In this document: piece by piece, positions 8,179 through 15,732 of the stretch
How the letters are laid out: each line of letters opens with the position of its first letter
Numbering within the stretch: the stretch's first letter is position 1
Assembly (NCBI GenBank): GCA_016295145.1
Contig: JAEDLR010000024.1
Coordinates: forward strand, 1 to 25,475
Reading direction: 5' to 3'
Origin: Oscillospiraceae bacterium
GTDB taxonomy: Bacteria; Bacillota; Clostridia; Oscillospirales; Ruminococcaceae
Length of the DNA stretch: 25,475 nucleotides
The notes under the pieces: generated by a model
What the model was told of the DNA's origin: nothing
What the model saw: only the letters and a program-made list of their open reading frames with translations
The model's database searches: none
Position numbers and translations under genes: made by a program

Positions 8179-8454
8179 ATGTTAGGGTTAAAGGGTGTCA
8201 GCAAATCCGTGATTGAGTTACCTGTTCCGGATCATGCCTATTTTGAACGCGCAGTATTTTATCTAAAGCCGAATTGTAACGGCGTGCCTGCAAAAGCATT
8301 GCATCGTGAGGCGGAAAAATGGATCGGTGAGATCTTGCCGCGGCAAAAGCAGATCGCCGTCAGTACCGCAAAGCAATTTGGTATGATGCTCAGTAGTGCT
8401 GCCTTGGGTGCTGTGATCTGCGGTGCAGTGATTTTTCTCATACAGAGTATATGA
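8179..8454 (+). CDS. Small single-pass membrane protein of unknown function
   Basis: The 91-residue product is not recognised. The start at 8179 is chosen for the Shine-Dalgarno AAGGAG 9 nt upstream; a longer in-frame version from 8125 has no such site. Residues 1-67 form a soluble part beginning MLGLKGVSKSVIELPVPDHA and containing YFERAVFYLKP and a charged helix-like stretch (ALHREAEKWIGEILPRQKQ). Residues about 68-90 form one hydrophobic segment (FGMMLSSAALGAVICGAVIF), so it should be anchored C-terminally (tail-anchor-like). It lies between the exoA terminator and the rlmB promoter, so it is probably its own transcription unit, though I found no clear promoter. Codon use and the ribosome site support a real gene. 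Confidence 0.7.
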   Translation: MLGLKGVSKSVIELPVPDHAYFERAVFYLKPNCNGVPAKALHREAEKWIGEILPRQKQIAVSTAKQFGMMLSSAALGAVICGAVIFLIQSI

Positions 8455-8473
8455 AAAAACTTTTGCGTGCATC

Positions 8474-8502
8474 TTGTTATTTTGTGTAAGGTGTGCTATA
8501 AT
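8474..8502 (+). promoter_or_regulatory. Sigma-A promoter of rlmB and the downstream membrane protein gene
   Basis: TTGTTA (8474-8479), a 17-bp spacer and TATAAT (8497-8502) predict a start near 8509, leaving a leader of about 50 nt before rlmB. Confidence 0.82.
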
Positions 8503-8557
8503 AAAATCGTCGGTGTGTCCATCGGCAGGAGTAAGTGAAAACGATGAGGAAATAACA

Positions 8558-9304
8558 ATGTATGAACAGAACGAGCAATCGTTAATATATGGAAGAAACG
8601 CAGTGATGGAGGCGTTGCGTGCTGATACCCCCATTGATTGTATCTACGTGACAGCAATGGGCGGTGCGCTGGGTGCTATATGTGCCGAAGCGAAAAAGCG
8701 TGGTATCGTCATCAAACAGGTGGATAACCGTAAACTGGACGCTATAACCGAAAACGCTGCACATCAGGGCGTATGCGCCCAGGGAGCCTGTGCGGCATAT
8801 GCTTCTGTGGCAGATATTCTGCGCCGCAGTGAGGAAAAGGGTACAGCACCGTTTATCATTTTGTGTGATGGCATCGAGGATCCCCATAATCTGGGCGCAA
8901 TCCTGCGTACTGCCGAGGCAGCAGGTGCTGACGGTGTCATTATTCCCAAGCGCAGAAGTGCATCACTGACGCAGACTGTATTCAAGACCTCGGCGGGGGC
9001 TGCAAGCTGGATCCCCGTTGCCCGTGTGGGAAATCTTGCCACGGAAATGATTGCATTGAAGAAAAAGAACTTCTGGTTTTTCGGTGCTGATATGGACGGC
9101 TCCGATTATACCAAAACCGATTTGAAAGGTGCTGTGGGGCTGGTCATCGGCTCAGAGGGCTTTGGTCTGAGTGCTCCGGTTAAGGCACAGTGCGACGGCA
9201 TTCTGAGCCTGCCGATGTTTGGCAAGGTCAACTCGCTGAATGCTTCTGTGGCAGCAGGTATTCTGATCTACGAAACCGTAAGACAGCGCAGTGCTGCCAA
9301 ATGA
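8558..9304 (+). CDS. rlmB: TrmH-family rRNA 2'-O-methyltransferase (RlmB type)
   Basis: This SPOUT-class enzyme uses S-adenosylmethionine to methylate a ribose 2'-OH; the RlmB branch modifies G2251 of 23S rRNA. The 248 residues contain the N-terminal substrate-binding domain (LIYGRNAVMEAL, 9-20; AHQGVCAQ, 68-75) and the trefoil-knot domain with motif 1 DPHNLGAILRTAEAAG (108-123), motif 2 LVIGSEGFGL (195-204) and motif 3 SLPMFGKVNSLNASVAAGIL (217-236). The catalytic Arg117, Glu200 and Asn229 region are conserved. The start at 8558 follows GAGGAAA. The upstream extension to 8474 would begin inside the promoter. The family is certain; the exact site (23S rRNA versus a tRNA) is inferred from the N-terminal domain. 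The membrane protein gene begins 52 nt later with no terminator between. Confidence 0.92.
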   Translation: MYEQNEQSLIYGRNAVMEALRADTPIDCIYVTAMGGALGAICAEAKKRGIVIKQVDNRKLDAITENAAHQGVCAQGACAAYASVADILRRSEEKGTAPFIILCDGIEDPHNLGAILRTAEAAGADGVIIPKRRSASLTQTVFKTSAGAASWIPVARVGNLATEMIALKKKNFWFFGADMDGSDYTKTDLKGAVGLVIGSEGFGLSAPVKAQCDGILSLPMFGKVNSLNASVAAGILIYETVRQRSAAK

Positions 9305-9319
9305 TCCAATCGTTTGAAA

Positions 9320-9359
9320 GGGAGGAAGTCGTCTGCTGTATGGCAGACGAAGCAATATG
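9320..9359 (+). promoter_or_regulatory. Ribosome-binding site split from its start codon by a hairpin
   Basis: The only good Shine-Dalgarno, GGGAGG (9320-9325), is 31 nt from the ATG at 9357. Between them lies a perfect 7-bp hairpin, CGTCTGC (9330-9336) / GCAGACG (9343-9349) with loop TGTATG. Folding it leaves 11 nt between the Shine-Dalgarno and ATG, a workable spacing. The loop contains another ATG (9340) opening a 17-codon frame that ends at 9393, overlapping the large gene. A CTG at 9333 in the main frame would be the alternative start with ideal spacing. Confidence 0.55.
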
Positions 9360-12050
9360 TCATTCAAAGAAAGTGATTCCATTGATGCTCTGATTGCAAA
9401 CTGTCAACGGGAATCGGAAGCGGTGCAGCTACCGGATGCAGATGCCGCAACGCCCGCAGCAGAGGGTGCGGCAAGCGATGTACCGACCACTGCATTACGC
9501 GCCGATGCCAACATTGCTGATGTGTCTGCATCTGACGGACAACAAGCAGCAGATCTGCCAGATACCGCATCGGCTACAGATGCTGATACTCCGAAACAGG
9601 AAGGAATTGACAATCACGCAGAGCCAGATACTGAAGCGGATGCCGACTGTGTGGTATCCGTGCCCCATAAAAAAAAGTCCGTGCCCGCATACGGAAAGCA
9701 TGGAAGAGCCTTGAAAACGGACCCTTATGGGAATCCCATACGCAAGCGTAAGCAGGGAGCACCCCTTCGCAGTAAAACGCCTGTGGATACGGTAACGCCT
9801 GCCGATATTCATAAGCCACAGGTTTCGTTTATGAATTCGGTGGCAAATATCGAACCTGCTGCCCGCGCTGCATGGACAGGTGCAACTGCCAACGCCTATG
9901 ATCATGCTGTGCTGCGTGGGGACGGCGCGGAGGAAGGTACATCGAAATATAGCCCCAAAATCCGCCGTATGCGCGATTCGACCCGTGCCAAGGAAGCGGC
10001 ATCCAATAAAAAGAAACGCCGTTCGGCAATGCCATATGAAAAGGATTCGCCTGTGGCGGAAAGCCGAACAGGGGTTGGTGCACGGCGAAGGAAAAAGAAG
10101 AACAAATCCGATGATAAGGCAAACCGTGTGCCCGAAAAGCTCATGGAGCAGCCATATGAGGAATCCGCACCAATTCAGTATATGCAGAAAGCGGCGCAGA
10201 CCAGTATTGACCTGTCATCCGCAGAGGGCGCTACAGAAAATATTGATATTGATGTACATTACAGTGCAGAGCGCCGGCCCCGTATGGATCTGCCAAAGCA
10301 GGAGAAGCGGTATCGCAGCAAGGAGGACGGAAGAAATATCCGCAGCGACCTTGCCGATTTGCAGATCGCACTGACCTTGCGCCTGATTTTTCTGATTCCA
10401 GCGGCAGTGTGCAGTGCAGCGCTTTCGGTTCTGCATCTGTTTTCGCTGCCTTTGCCGATGTTTCTTTCTGTGGAGCAATCTCCGCAAAGTATACTGATTA
10501 TTCAGCTTCTGCTGGGCCTGATTGGCATTGTGTTCAGCGGTGAACTGCTGAAAAGCGGTATGGTCAAGTTGGTGCATCTGCGTCCGGATAGTGACAGTAT
10601 GGCGTCCATATCTCTGATTTTCGCAGAGCTTTCTGCAGTTCTGACAGTGCCTACGCCTGAGATGTTGCGCCAGCATACCGTATCGCTGTACATTTCTGTG
10701 GCATTGCTTGCCGTGTGTATGAATACCATTGCCCGCAGAATGATCGTGACGCGAGCACAGCGCAATTTTGCGGTACTCAGTGACGGGGAACCGAAATATG
10801 CCGTGCATTATGTGGAAAACGAATCCCGTGCGGAAAACCTGACCCGAGGCAATGGCGGCGCGTTCCCGATCATGGCAACCATGCGTCCTGTGGGACAGAT
10901 CAATGATTTCTGGCGTTACAGCTTTTCCAGTGATCTTGGCGACCGCATCTGCCGCTATGCAGTGCCCATCGTCGGCGCGGTGGCTGCATTGCTTGCCATT
11001 CTTCTAACCGTGGTGCGCCATGATACATTGGAAAGTCCGCTTTGCTACGGATTTTCAGTGTTCGCTCTTTGCTTTTCGGCTGCATCCTGTGCAGCCATTC
11101 CGTTGATTTCCAATCTGCCGATGGATACCGGAACAAAGCGATATGTGCGCAATCACGGTATGCTGCTCGGCTACCAGAGCATTGATGATTTCTATGATAT
11201 CAACACTGTTATGGTTGATATTACTACATTGTTCCCACAGGGGACAGGGAGGCTTTCCTCCATACAGGTGATTGGCGAAAGTCATATGGAAGTTGCCTTG
11301 TGCTATGCGGCGGCATTGACCCACCGTGCCGGCAGTGTGTTGAAGGATTCCTTTGCAGCTGCATTGGTTGCAGAGGAAAACGCCTTGCCTGCAATCGAAA
11401 ACTATGCCTATGAGGAGGGCAAGGGTGTCAGCGGCTGGATTGATAACAAGCGCGTTCTGCTGGGTACTCGCGAGCTGATGACCGAACATAACATTTCGGC
11501 TCTGCCTGCCTATGCCAAGGAATTGGAATTGACGGGTAAAAACAAAGAGGCGGTGTATCTTTCTGTTTCGGGCACAGCGGTTGCACTCTTTATCATTGAA
11601 TTCAGTGCAAGCCGTGCCATCAAGCGTTGGCTGCATGAGTTGGAACGGGAGCATATTTATCTGCTGATACGCAGCAATGATGCAATGTTGTCACAGCGCC
11701 GCATTGCAAAAATGTTTGAGTTCCCCGAGCATTTGTTGAAGGTGATTCCTGCCCGGCTGGAGCCTGAGTATGAAGCCGAAACCGAACCCTTGCAGGAAGC
11801 CTCTGCCACCATGCTCTGTGCAGGCAAGCTGTCAGGCTTTGTGCAGATGATCGTTGGCGCAAAGCGCATCCGCCGCGCGGCAAATCTCGGTGCGATATTA
11901 CAAGTAGCGGCTGCTGCGCTGGGATTGTTGTATGCCATGATCTTCCTGCTGATCGGAGCAGAGGAAGATGTCAGCGGCGGTGTGGTGTTGCTGTATCAGT
12001 TAGCCACCGCATTGATCTCCATTTCGGCTGTACATTTGCAGGAAGTATGA
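9357..12050 (+). CDS. Catalytically degenerate P-type ATPase-like membrane protein with long charged N-terminal tail
   Basis: The 897-residue product has two parts. Residues 1-335 are low-complexity and probably disordered: an acidic Ala/Asp-rich stretch to about 100, then basic patches (RKRK 129-132, KKKRR 218-222, RRRKKKNK 243-250). Residues 336-897 follow the P1B-like P-type ATPase plan: four hydrophobic segments (about 337-362, 378-396, 412-430, 442-460), a shrunken actuator region without TGES, two more helices (about 533-552 and 560-585; ASCAAIPL where CPCALGLATP is usual), then a phosphorylation/nucleotide-binding region and two final helices (about 842-866, 873-892). The catalytic DKTGT is DITTL (621-625); EGKGVSGWIDNKRVLLG (687-703) matches the nucleotide domain; TGDN is RSND (772-775); the GDGxNDxPAL hinge is absent. 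Ion pumping is therefore not expected. It probably shares a transcript with rlmB. Function unknown. Confidence 0.82.
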   Translation: MSFKESDSIDALIANCQRESEAVQLPDADAATPAAEGAASDVPTTALRADANIADVSASDGQQAADLPDTASATDADTPKQEGIDNHAEPDTEADADCVVSVPHKKKSVPAYGKHGRALKTDPYGNPIRKRKQGAPLRSKTPVDTVTPADIHKPQVSFMNSVANIEPAARAAWTGATANAYDHAVLRGDGAEEGTSKYSPKIRRMRDSTRAKEAASNKKKRRSAMPYEKDSPVAESRTGVGARRRKKKNKSDDKANRVPEKLMEQPYEESAPIQYMQKAAQTSIDLSSAEGATENIDIDVHYSAERRPRMDLPKQEKRYRSKEDGRNIRSDLADLQIALTLRLIFLIPAAVCSAALSVLHLFSLPLPMFLSVEQSPQSILIIQLLLGLIGIVFSGELLKSGMVKLVHLRPDSDSMASISLIFAELSAVLTVPTPEMLRQHTVSLYISVALLAVCMNTIARRMIVTRAQRNFAVLSDGEPKYAVHYVENESRAENLTRGNGGAFPIMATMRPVGQINDFWRYSFSSDLGDRICRYAVPIVGAVAALLAILLTVVRHDTLESPLCYGFSVFALCFSAASCAAIPLISNLPMDTGTKRYVRNHGMLLGYQSIDDFYDINTVMVDITTLFPQGTGRLSSIQVIGESHMEVALCYAAALTHRAGSVLKDSFAAALVAEENALPAIENYAYEEGKGVSGWIDNKRVLLGTRELMTEHNISALPAYAKELELTGKNKEAVYLSVSGTAVALFIIEFSASRAIKRWLHELEREHIYLLIRSNDAMLSQRRIAKMFEFPEHLLKVIPARLEPEYEAETEPLQEASATMLCAGKLSGFVQMIVGAKRIRRAANLGAILQVAAAALGLLYAMIFLLIGAEEDVSGGVVLLYQLATALISISAVHLQEV

Positions 12051-12055
12051 TCTGA

Positions 12056-12087
12056 AAAGTCACCCTATGCGAAAGCAGGGTGACTTT
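12056..12087 (+). terminator. Terminator-like hairpin after the pseudo-P-type ATPase gene
   Basis: A perfect 11-bp stem AAAGTCACCCT (12056-12066) / AGGGTGACTTT (12077-12087) begins 5 nt after the stop codon. The following tail (GCTGTTTTC) is only partly T-rich, so efficiency is uncertain. Confidence 0.7.
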
Positions 12088-12200
12088 GCTGTTTTCGGAG
12101 GATATGTGAGAAGTAGGCGGTTTGTGGCTGCATATGGCATAGAATCGGATCGGCTGTGTGCCATTATATATCGCTGCGATCTGTGATATATCAATATATC

Positions 12201-12238
12201 AAAAAGCCTGAGCGGAATTTCACATCCCCTCAGGCTTT
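12201..12238 (-). terminator. Rho-independent terminator of the alr-to-dtd operon
   Basis: Read on the minus strand, AAAGCCTGAG (12238-12229) pairs with CTCAGGCTTT (12212-12203) and is followed by TTGAT, giving a T-run of five. It starts 2 nt after the dtd stop. The rest of 12088-12200 is AT-rich with a GATATATCAATATATC repeat and no gene. Confidence 0.88.
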
Positions 12239-12240
12239 GC

Positions 12241-12705
12241 TTATTGATTTCTTGGCTTTTTGAGTGTATCCGTATCCAACCAGATGGTGAACGGACCTTG
12301 ATTGCACAAATCCACCTGCATATGTGCCCCGAATTCACCCATCTCAACCTGCGCTACACGCTGACGGCACAAATCCGCGAACAACTCGTACAGTCGTTTT
12401 GCCTCGTCAGGAGGGGCAGCATTGGAAAAACTCGGACGCGTACCTTTGCGGCAATCGGCGCACAGCGTAAACTGTGATACGATTAGCAGTCCGCCGCCGA
12501 TATCATTCAACGAACAATTGGTCTTGTCATTCTCATCGGCAAACATACGCAGCTTGCAGATCTTTTCGGCAAGCATTTCACATTCAGCGTCAGTATCCCC
12601 GGCGGTTACTCCCAGCAAGATCAGCAGGCCATCCGCAATTTCACCAACGATCTTGTTTTCCACCGATACCGATGCGTGTGTCACACGCTGCAACAACGCT
12701 CTCAT
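12241..12705 (-). CDS. dtd: D-aminoacyl-tRNA deacylase
   Basis: DTD hydrolyses D-amino acids (and glycine) wrongly attached to tRNA, a chiral proofreading step in the cytosol. The 154-residue length is typical. The two defining motifs are present: SQFTLCAD (77-84) and NQGPFTIWLDT (135-145), whose Gly137-Pro138 forms the cross-subunit chiral selectivity filter. The N-terminus MRALLQRVTHASVSVENKIV matches the family start, so the longer frame reaching 12837 is rejected. Its ATG overlaps the metH stop as ATGA, and its Shine-Dalgarno AAAGGAA lies inside the last codons of metH, so translation is coupled. It is the last gene of an operon that starts with alanine racemase, the producer of D-alanine. 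Confidence 0.96.
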   Translation of the reverse strand: MRALLQRVTHASVSVENKIVGEIADGLLILLGVTAGDTDAECEMLAEKICKLRMFADENDKTNCSLNDIGGGLLIVSQFTLCADCRKGTRPSFSNAAPPDEAKRLYELFADLCRQRVAQVEMGEFGAHMQVDLCNQGPFTIWLDTDTLKKPRNQ

Positions 12706-15059
12706 GATGATTCCTTTCCGCTGTATACAATGCGTGCAAAATCTACGGTTGCCTTTGCGTCCTTGGCGTAGCAATCTGCCCCGATGGACATTGCGTATTC
12801 CTCGGTCAGTACAGCACCGCCCACAACGGTTTTGCATCCGGCGTATTGTTCGTGCAGCAAACGGATGGTCTCCGCCATGGCAGGTACCGTTGTTGTCATA
12901 AGGGCGCTCAATCCCACCAGAGACACCTGATGTTTCCTGGCTTCATCCACAATGCGCTGGGGGGGAACATCCTTCCCTAGGTCAATGACATGATAGCCGT
13001 AGTTTTCCAGCAGCAGCTTTACAATGTTTTTGCCGATGTCATGTACATCGCCCTGTACGGTTGCAATGATCACGGTGCCCTTGTTCTGTGATGACTCCCC
13101 ATTGGCAAATCTCTGCTTGAGTACCGCGAACGCGCTTTGTGCAGCCGTTGCCGCCTGGATTAACTGGGGCAGAAACATTGTGCCTGCCTCATATTGTGCT
13201 CCCACATGATCCAGTGCAGGGATGAGATGCAAGTTGATGATATCCAGCGGATCGGTGGATTCTAACGCTTCAGCAGTCAGCTTTGCCGCTTCTTGTTTCA
13301 TGCCGTGGGCAACTGCCTCTGAGAGGGTGAAGCTTCCGTTTGTAACGGGTGCTGCAGCCAGTGTATCGCGGTAGCAGGCAATGTAGTCCGCACAGTTGGC
13401 ATCAAAGCCTGCCAGCATACGATAAGCGCGCACCGTGTCCATCATATCTTCTGCCTTGGGATTGATAATGGGCAGCGTCAGACCTGCTGACAGTGCCATA
13501 TTGAGAAAACAGCGGTTGACAATGGGACGGTTTGGCAATCCAAAGCTGATATTGGAGACGCCCAAAACGGTCTGTAAGCCCAGTTCTTCACGGACGCGAC
13601 GCAGTGCATTCAGTGTTTCAGCAGGGCCGTTTTCTCCCGTGGATGCTGTAAGCGTCAGGCAGTCAATGTACACATCCTCTTTGGGGATACCGTAATGCAA
13701 GGCACGCTGCAAAATGCGTTCTGCAATGCGAAAACGCTCATGTGCCGTGTTTGGAATCCCGTTTTCATCAAGCGTCAGCCCCACCACAGCCGCGCCGTAT
13801 CGCTTGACGAGGGGCAGAATGGCATTCAGGGAAGCTTCTTTGCCGCAAACCGAGTTGACAATCGCCTTGCCGGGGTAGATACGCAGTGCAGCCTCCAGTG
13901 CCGCAGGATCGGAAGAATCCAGCTGCAATGGCAGATCGGAAACCTCCATCACCGCGCAGACTGCTTCGGGCAGAAGCACAGCTTCATCAATACCCGGCGT
14001 GCCCACATTGACATCCAGCAAATCCGCGCCTGCCTTCGTCTGTGCAATGGCTTCACTGCGCAGATAGTCCATATTATGCTCATGCAGTGCCTGCTGCATC
14101 AGCTTTTTGCCCGTAGGGTTGATTCGCTCACCAATGACACGGGGCATATTCAGTTCTACGGTGCGTGTTGCAGAGCATACTGCAGATTTTTTGCGATGTG
14201 GCAGCCTGGCGCGGCGTTTCTGATCCAGTGCGGTGTGCAGCGCACGGATATATTCCGGAGTCGTGCCACAGCATCCACCGAGGAACCGCACGCTGCAATC
14301 GGCGAACGCAGCGACCAGGCGAGCGAATTCCTCAGGGGGAATGTGATAGGTGTTGGTAATCGGGTCGGGCAGACCTGCATTGGGTTTGATGGCGATTGGC
14401 AGTGCCGTCCACTGAGCAAGCTCACGCACCATGGGCATCATTTCTTCCGGCCCCAGTGAGCAGTTGATGCCGATGACATCTGCACCCAGACCTTCCAGTG
14501 TCACAGCCATTGCAGATAAGGGGCAGCCCGTAAAGGTTCTGCCGTTTTCGGTAAAGGACATGGTACAAATCACAGGCAGATCTGTGTTTTCTTTGGCTGC
14601 CAGCAGTGCCGCACGCGTCTCGGAAAGGTCGCTCATGGTTTCGATCACAATGAGATCAGCACCTGCCGCTGCTCCTGCCAGGACAGCCTCCTTGTAGCAG
14701 TCGTATACTTCATCAAAGGAAAGTGTACCATTTGGCTGTAGTAGCTGCCCTGTGGGGCCCATATCCAGTGCAACGCAGGCAAGGCCGCCCGCTGCTTCAC
14801 GGGCAATGGCAATGGCTGCACGGATGCATTCCGTTGCATCCAGACCGGTGCCTGTCAGCTTGATGCGGTTTGCACCAAAGGTGTTCGCGTATACAATATT
14901 GGAGCCTGCCGCTACATATGCACGGTGAATTGCTGCAATGCGCGCAGGGTCCGTCAGATTGAGTGCTTCGGGGATTTCGCCTGCGGTCAGTTGCAGCATG
15001 GTACCCATGCCGCCATCCAGCAGAACAAACTCCTGCATCATCAGTGCCTGAAAATCCAA
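12702..15059 (-). CDS. metH: Cobalamin-dependent methionine synthase lacking the activation domain
   Basis: MetH transfers the methyl group of 5-methyl-THF through cob(I)alamin to homocysteine. Using the TTG start at 15059 (AGGAG 7 nt upstream, overlapping the end of the preceding gene) it has 785 residues: homocysteine domain (about 8-280; zinc ligands Cys200, Cys263 and Cys264 in GINCSLGP and GGCCGTTP), pterin domain (about 305-560; RVIGERINPTGKK, DLLDVNVGTPG), then cobalamin cap and Rossmann domains (about 575-780) with GDVHDIGKN (670-678; His673 is the cobalt ligand). It stops there; the roughly 330-residue SAM-binding activation domain of classical MetH (about 1,230 residues) is absent and is encoded by the next gene upstream. 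An ATG at 15077 in the same frame is a possible alternative start but has a poorer ribosome site. Confidence 0.95.
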   Translation of the reverse strand: MDFQALMMQEFVLLDGGMGTMLQLTAGEIPEALNLTDPARIAAIHRAYVAAGSNIVYANTFGANRIKLTGTGLDATECIRAAIAIAREAAGGLACVALDMGPTGQLLQPNGTLSFDEVYDCYKEAVLAGAAAGADLIVIETMSDLSETRAALLAAKENTDLPVICTMSFTENGRTFTGCPLSAMAVTLEGLGADVIGINCSLGPEEMMPMVRELAQWTALPIAIKPNAGLPDPITNTYHIPPEEFARLVAAFADCSVRFLGGCCGTTPEYIRALHTALDQKRRARLPHRKKSAVCSATRTVELNMPRVIGERINPTGKKLMQQALHEHNMDYLRSEAIAQTKAGADLLDVNVGTPGIDEAVLLPEAVCAVMEVSDLPLQLDSSDPAALEAALRIYPGKAIVNSVCGKEASLNAILPLVKRYGAAVVGLTLDENGIPNTAHERFRIAERILQRALHYGIPKEDVYIDCLTLTASTGENGPAETLNALRRVREELGLQTVLGVSNISFGLPNRPIVNRCFLNMALSAGLTLPIINPKAEDMMDTVRAYRMLAGFDANCADYIACYRDTLAAAPVTNGSFTLSEAVAHGMKQEAAKLTAEALESTDPLDIINLHLIPALDHVGAQYEAGTMFLPQLIQAATAAQSAFAVLKQRFANGESSQNKGTVIIATVQGDVHDIGKNIVKLLLENYGYHVIDLGKDVPPQRIVDEARKHQVSLVGLSALMTTTVPAMAETIRLLHEQYAGCKTVVGGAVLTEEYAMSIGADCYAKDAKATVDFARIVYSGKESS

Positions 15060-15063
15060 GGGA

Positions 15064-15732
15064 TCACTCCTGTTCATGGTTGATTTGGCTGTGCTTGCAG
15101 CTTTGCAGATGAGGACAGCCACTGCAATTGATACCGCAGATCGCCGTTCTTGCATCCTGTACGGGCTGATGGGAACAGCCGAGTATTGCCGTAACGGACT
15201 TCTGCGGAATGAGGATATGTTGTGGGGTAACCGTAACGCCAAGCTTCCTTGTGGCATCGCTGAGACGCAGCAACAGCGGCTGTGTTTGCAAAGGCAGGTC
15301 ACCGTATCCGGGGCTGAATCGCGCAGTGATGTAAGGATACGGTGCCTTGTCGCGAATCTCCCTCTCGGTTTCATCGCAGAGCATTTCTACCATGGCGGCG
15401 GCTACCGCATCGGCAACCACTGCCAGAGCCATATCTTCTGCGATGATGCGCCGCAATGACCGCTCCGCCGAACATGAAAGCGTTGCCGCCATCACAACAG
15501 CAACTTCGCAGCCCTGCAGATGCAGTTGAATATCTTTGCCAGCAAGGGGTACATCGCTCAGCAACAGGGCATCGGGCTGATGGGTCAGGGGAACGATTTT
15601 CCATACAGATCTGGGCGTTGCTTCTGCTTGCAAAATGGCGACTGCCTGTTCTGCAAGCTGTTTTGTCTGTGTATCGAGCGTTTTGCACCCGAGATTGTTG
15701 GCAATTTCCCGCCAGAGTGCAGCATTGTTCAT
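15064..15732 (-). CDS. Stand-alone methionine synthase activation-domain protein
   Basis: The 222-residue product resembles the MetH activation (Met_synt_B12) domain, which binds S-adenosylmethionine and allows reductive remethylation of inactive cob(II)alamin. The key motif RFSPGYGDLPLQTQ (138-151) matches the SAM-binding RxSPGYxxxP signature of that domain. The core VVMAATLSCSAERSLRR, the Ala-rich helix around 103-116 and VTPQHILIPQKSVTAILGC are also typical. It is much shorter than the fused domain. An added C-terminal cluster, CGINCSGCPHLQSC (199-212), offers four cysteines that could bind Zn or Fe-S. Its ATG overlaps the metF stop as ATGA, and metH starts just after its stop, so metF, the activator and metH are translationally coupled. 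The partner assignment is inferred from gene order and the truncated MetH. Confidence 0.85.
   Translation of the reverse strand: MNNAALWREIANNLGCKTLDTQTKQLAEQAVAILQAEATPRSVWKIVPLTHQPDALLLSDVPLAGKDIQLHLQGCEVAVVMAATLSCSAERSLRRIIAEDMALAVVADAVAAAMVEMLCDETEREIRDKAPYPYITARFSPGYGDLPLQTQPLLLRLSDATRKLGVTVTPQHILIPQKSVTAILGCSHQPVQDARTAICGINCSGCPHLQSCKHSQINHEQE

Noticed and set aside
12161..12200. AT-rich ATATATC repeats as a possible regulatory site
   Set aside because: They lie between two convergent terminators with no gene start nearby; simple AT-rich sequence is the better reading.
12706..12837. A 44-codon N-terminal extension of dtd
   Set aside because: It overlaps the conserved cobalamin domain of metH in another frame; the family starts at MRALLQRV.
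13695..14459. A 254-codon plus-strand open frame inside metH
   Set aside because: It is opposite to well-conserved MetH domains and shows no family resemblance.
15078..15374. A 99-codon N-terminal extension of metH
   Set aside because: It lies inside the activation-domain gene in another frame, is rich in Arg/Ser/Cys, and is unlike any MetH N-terminus.
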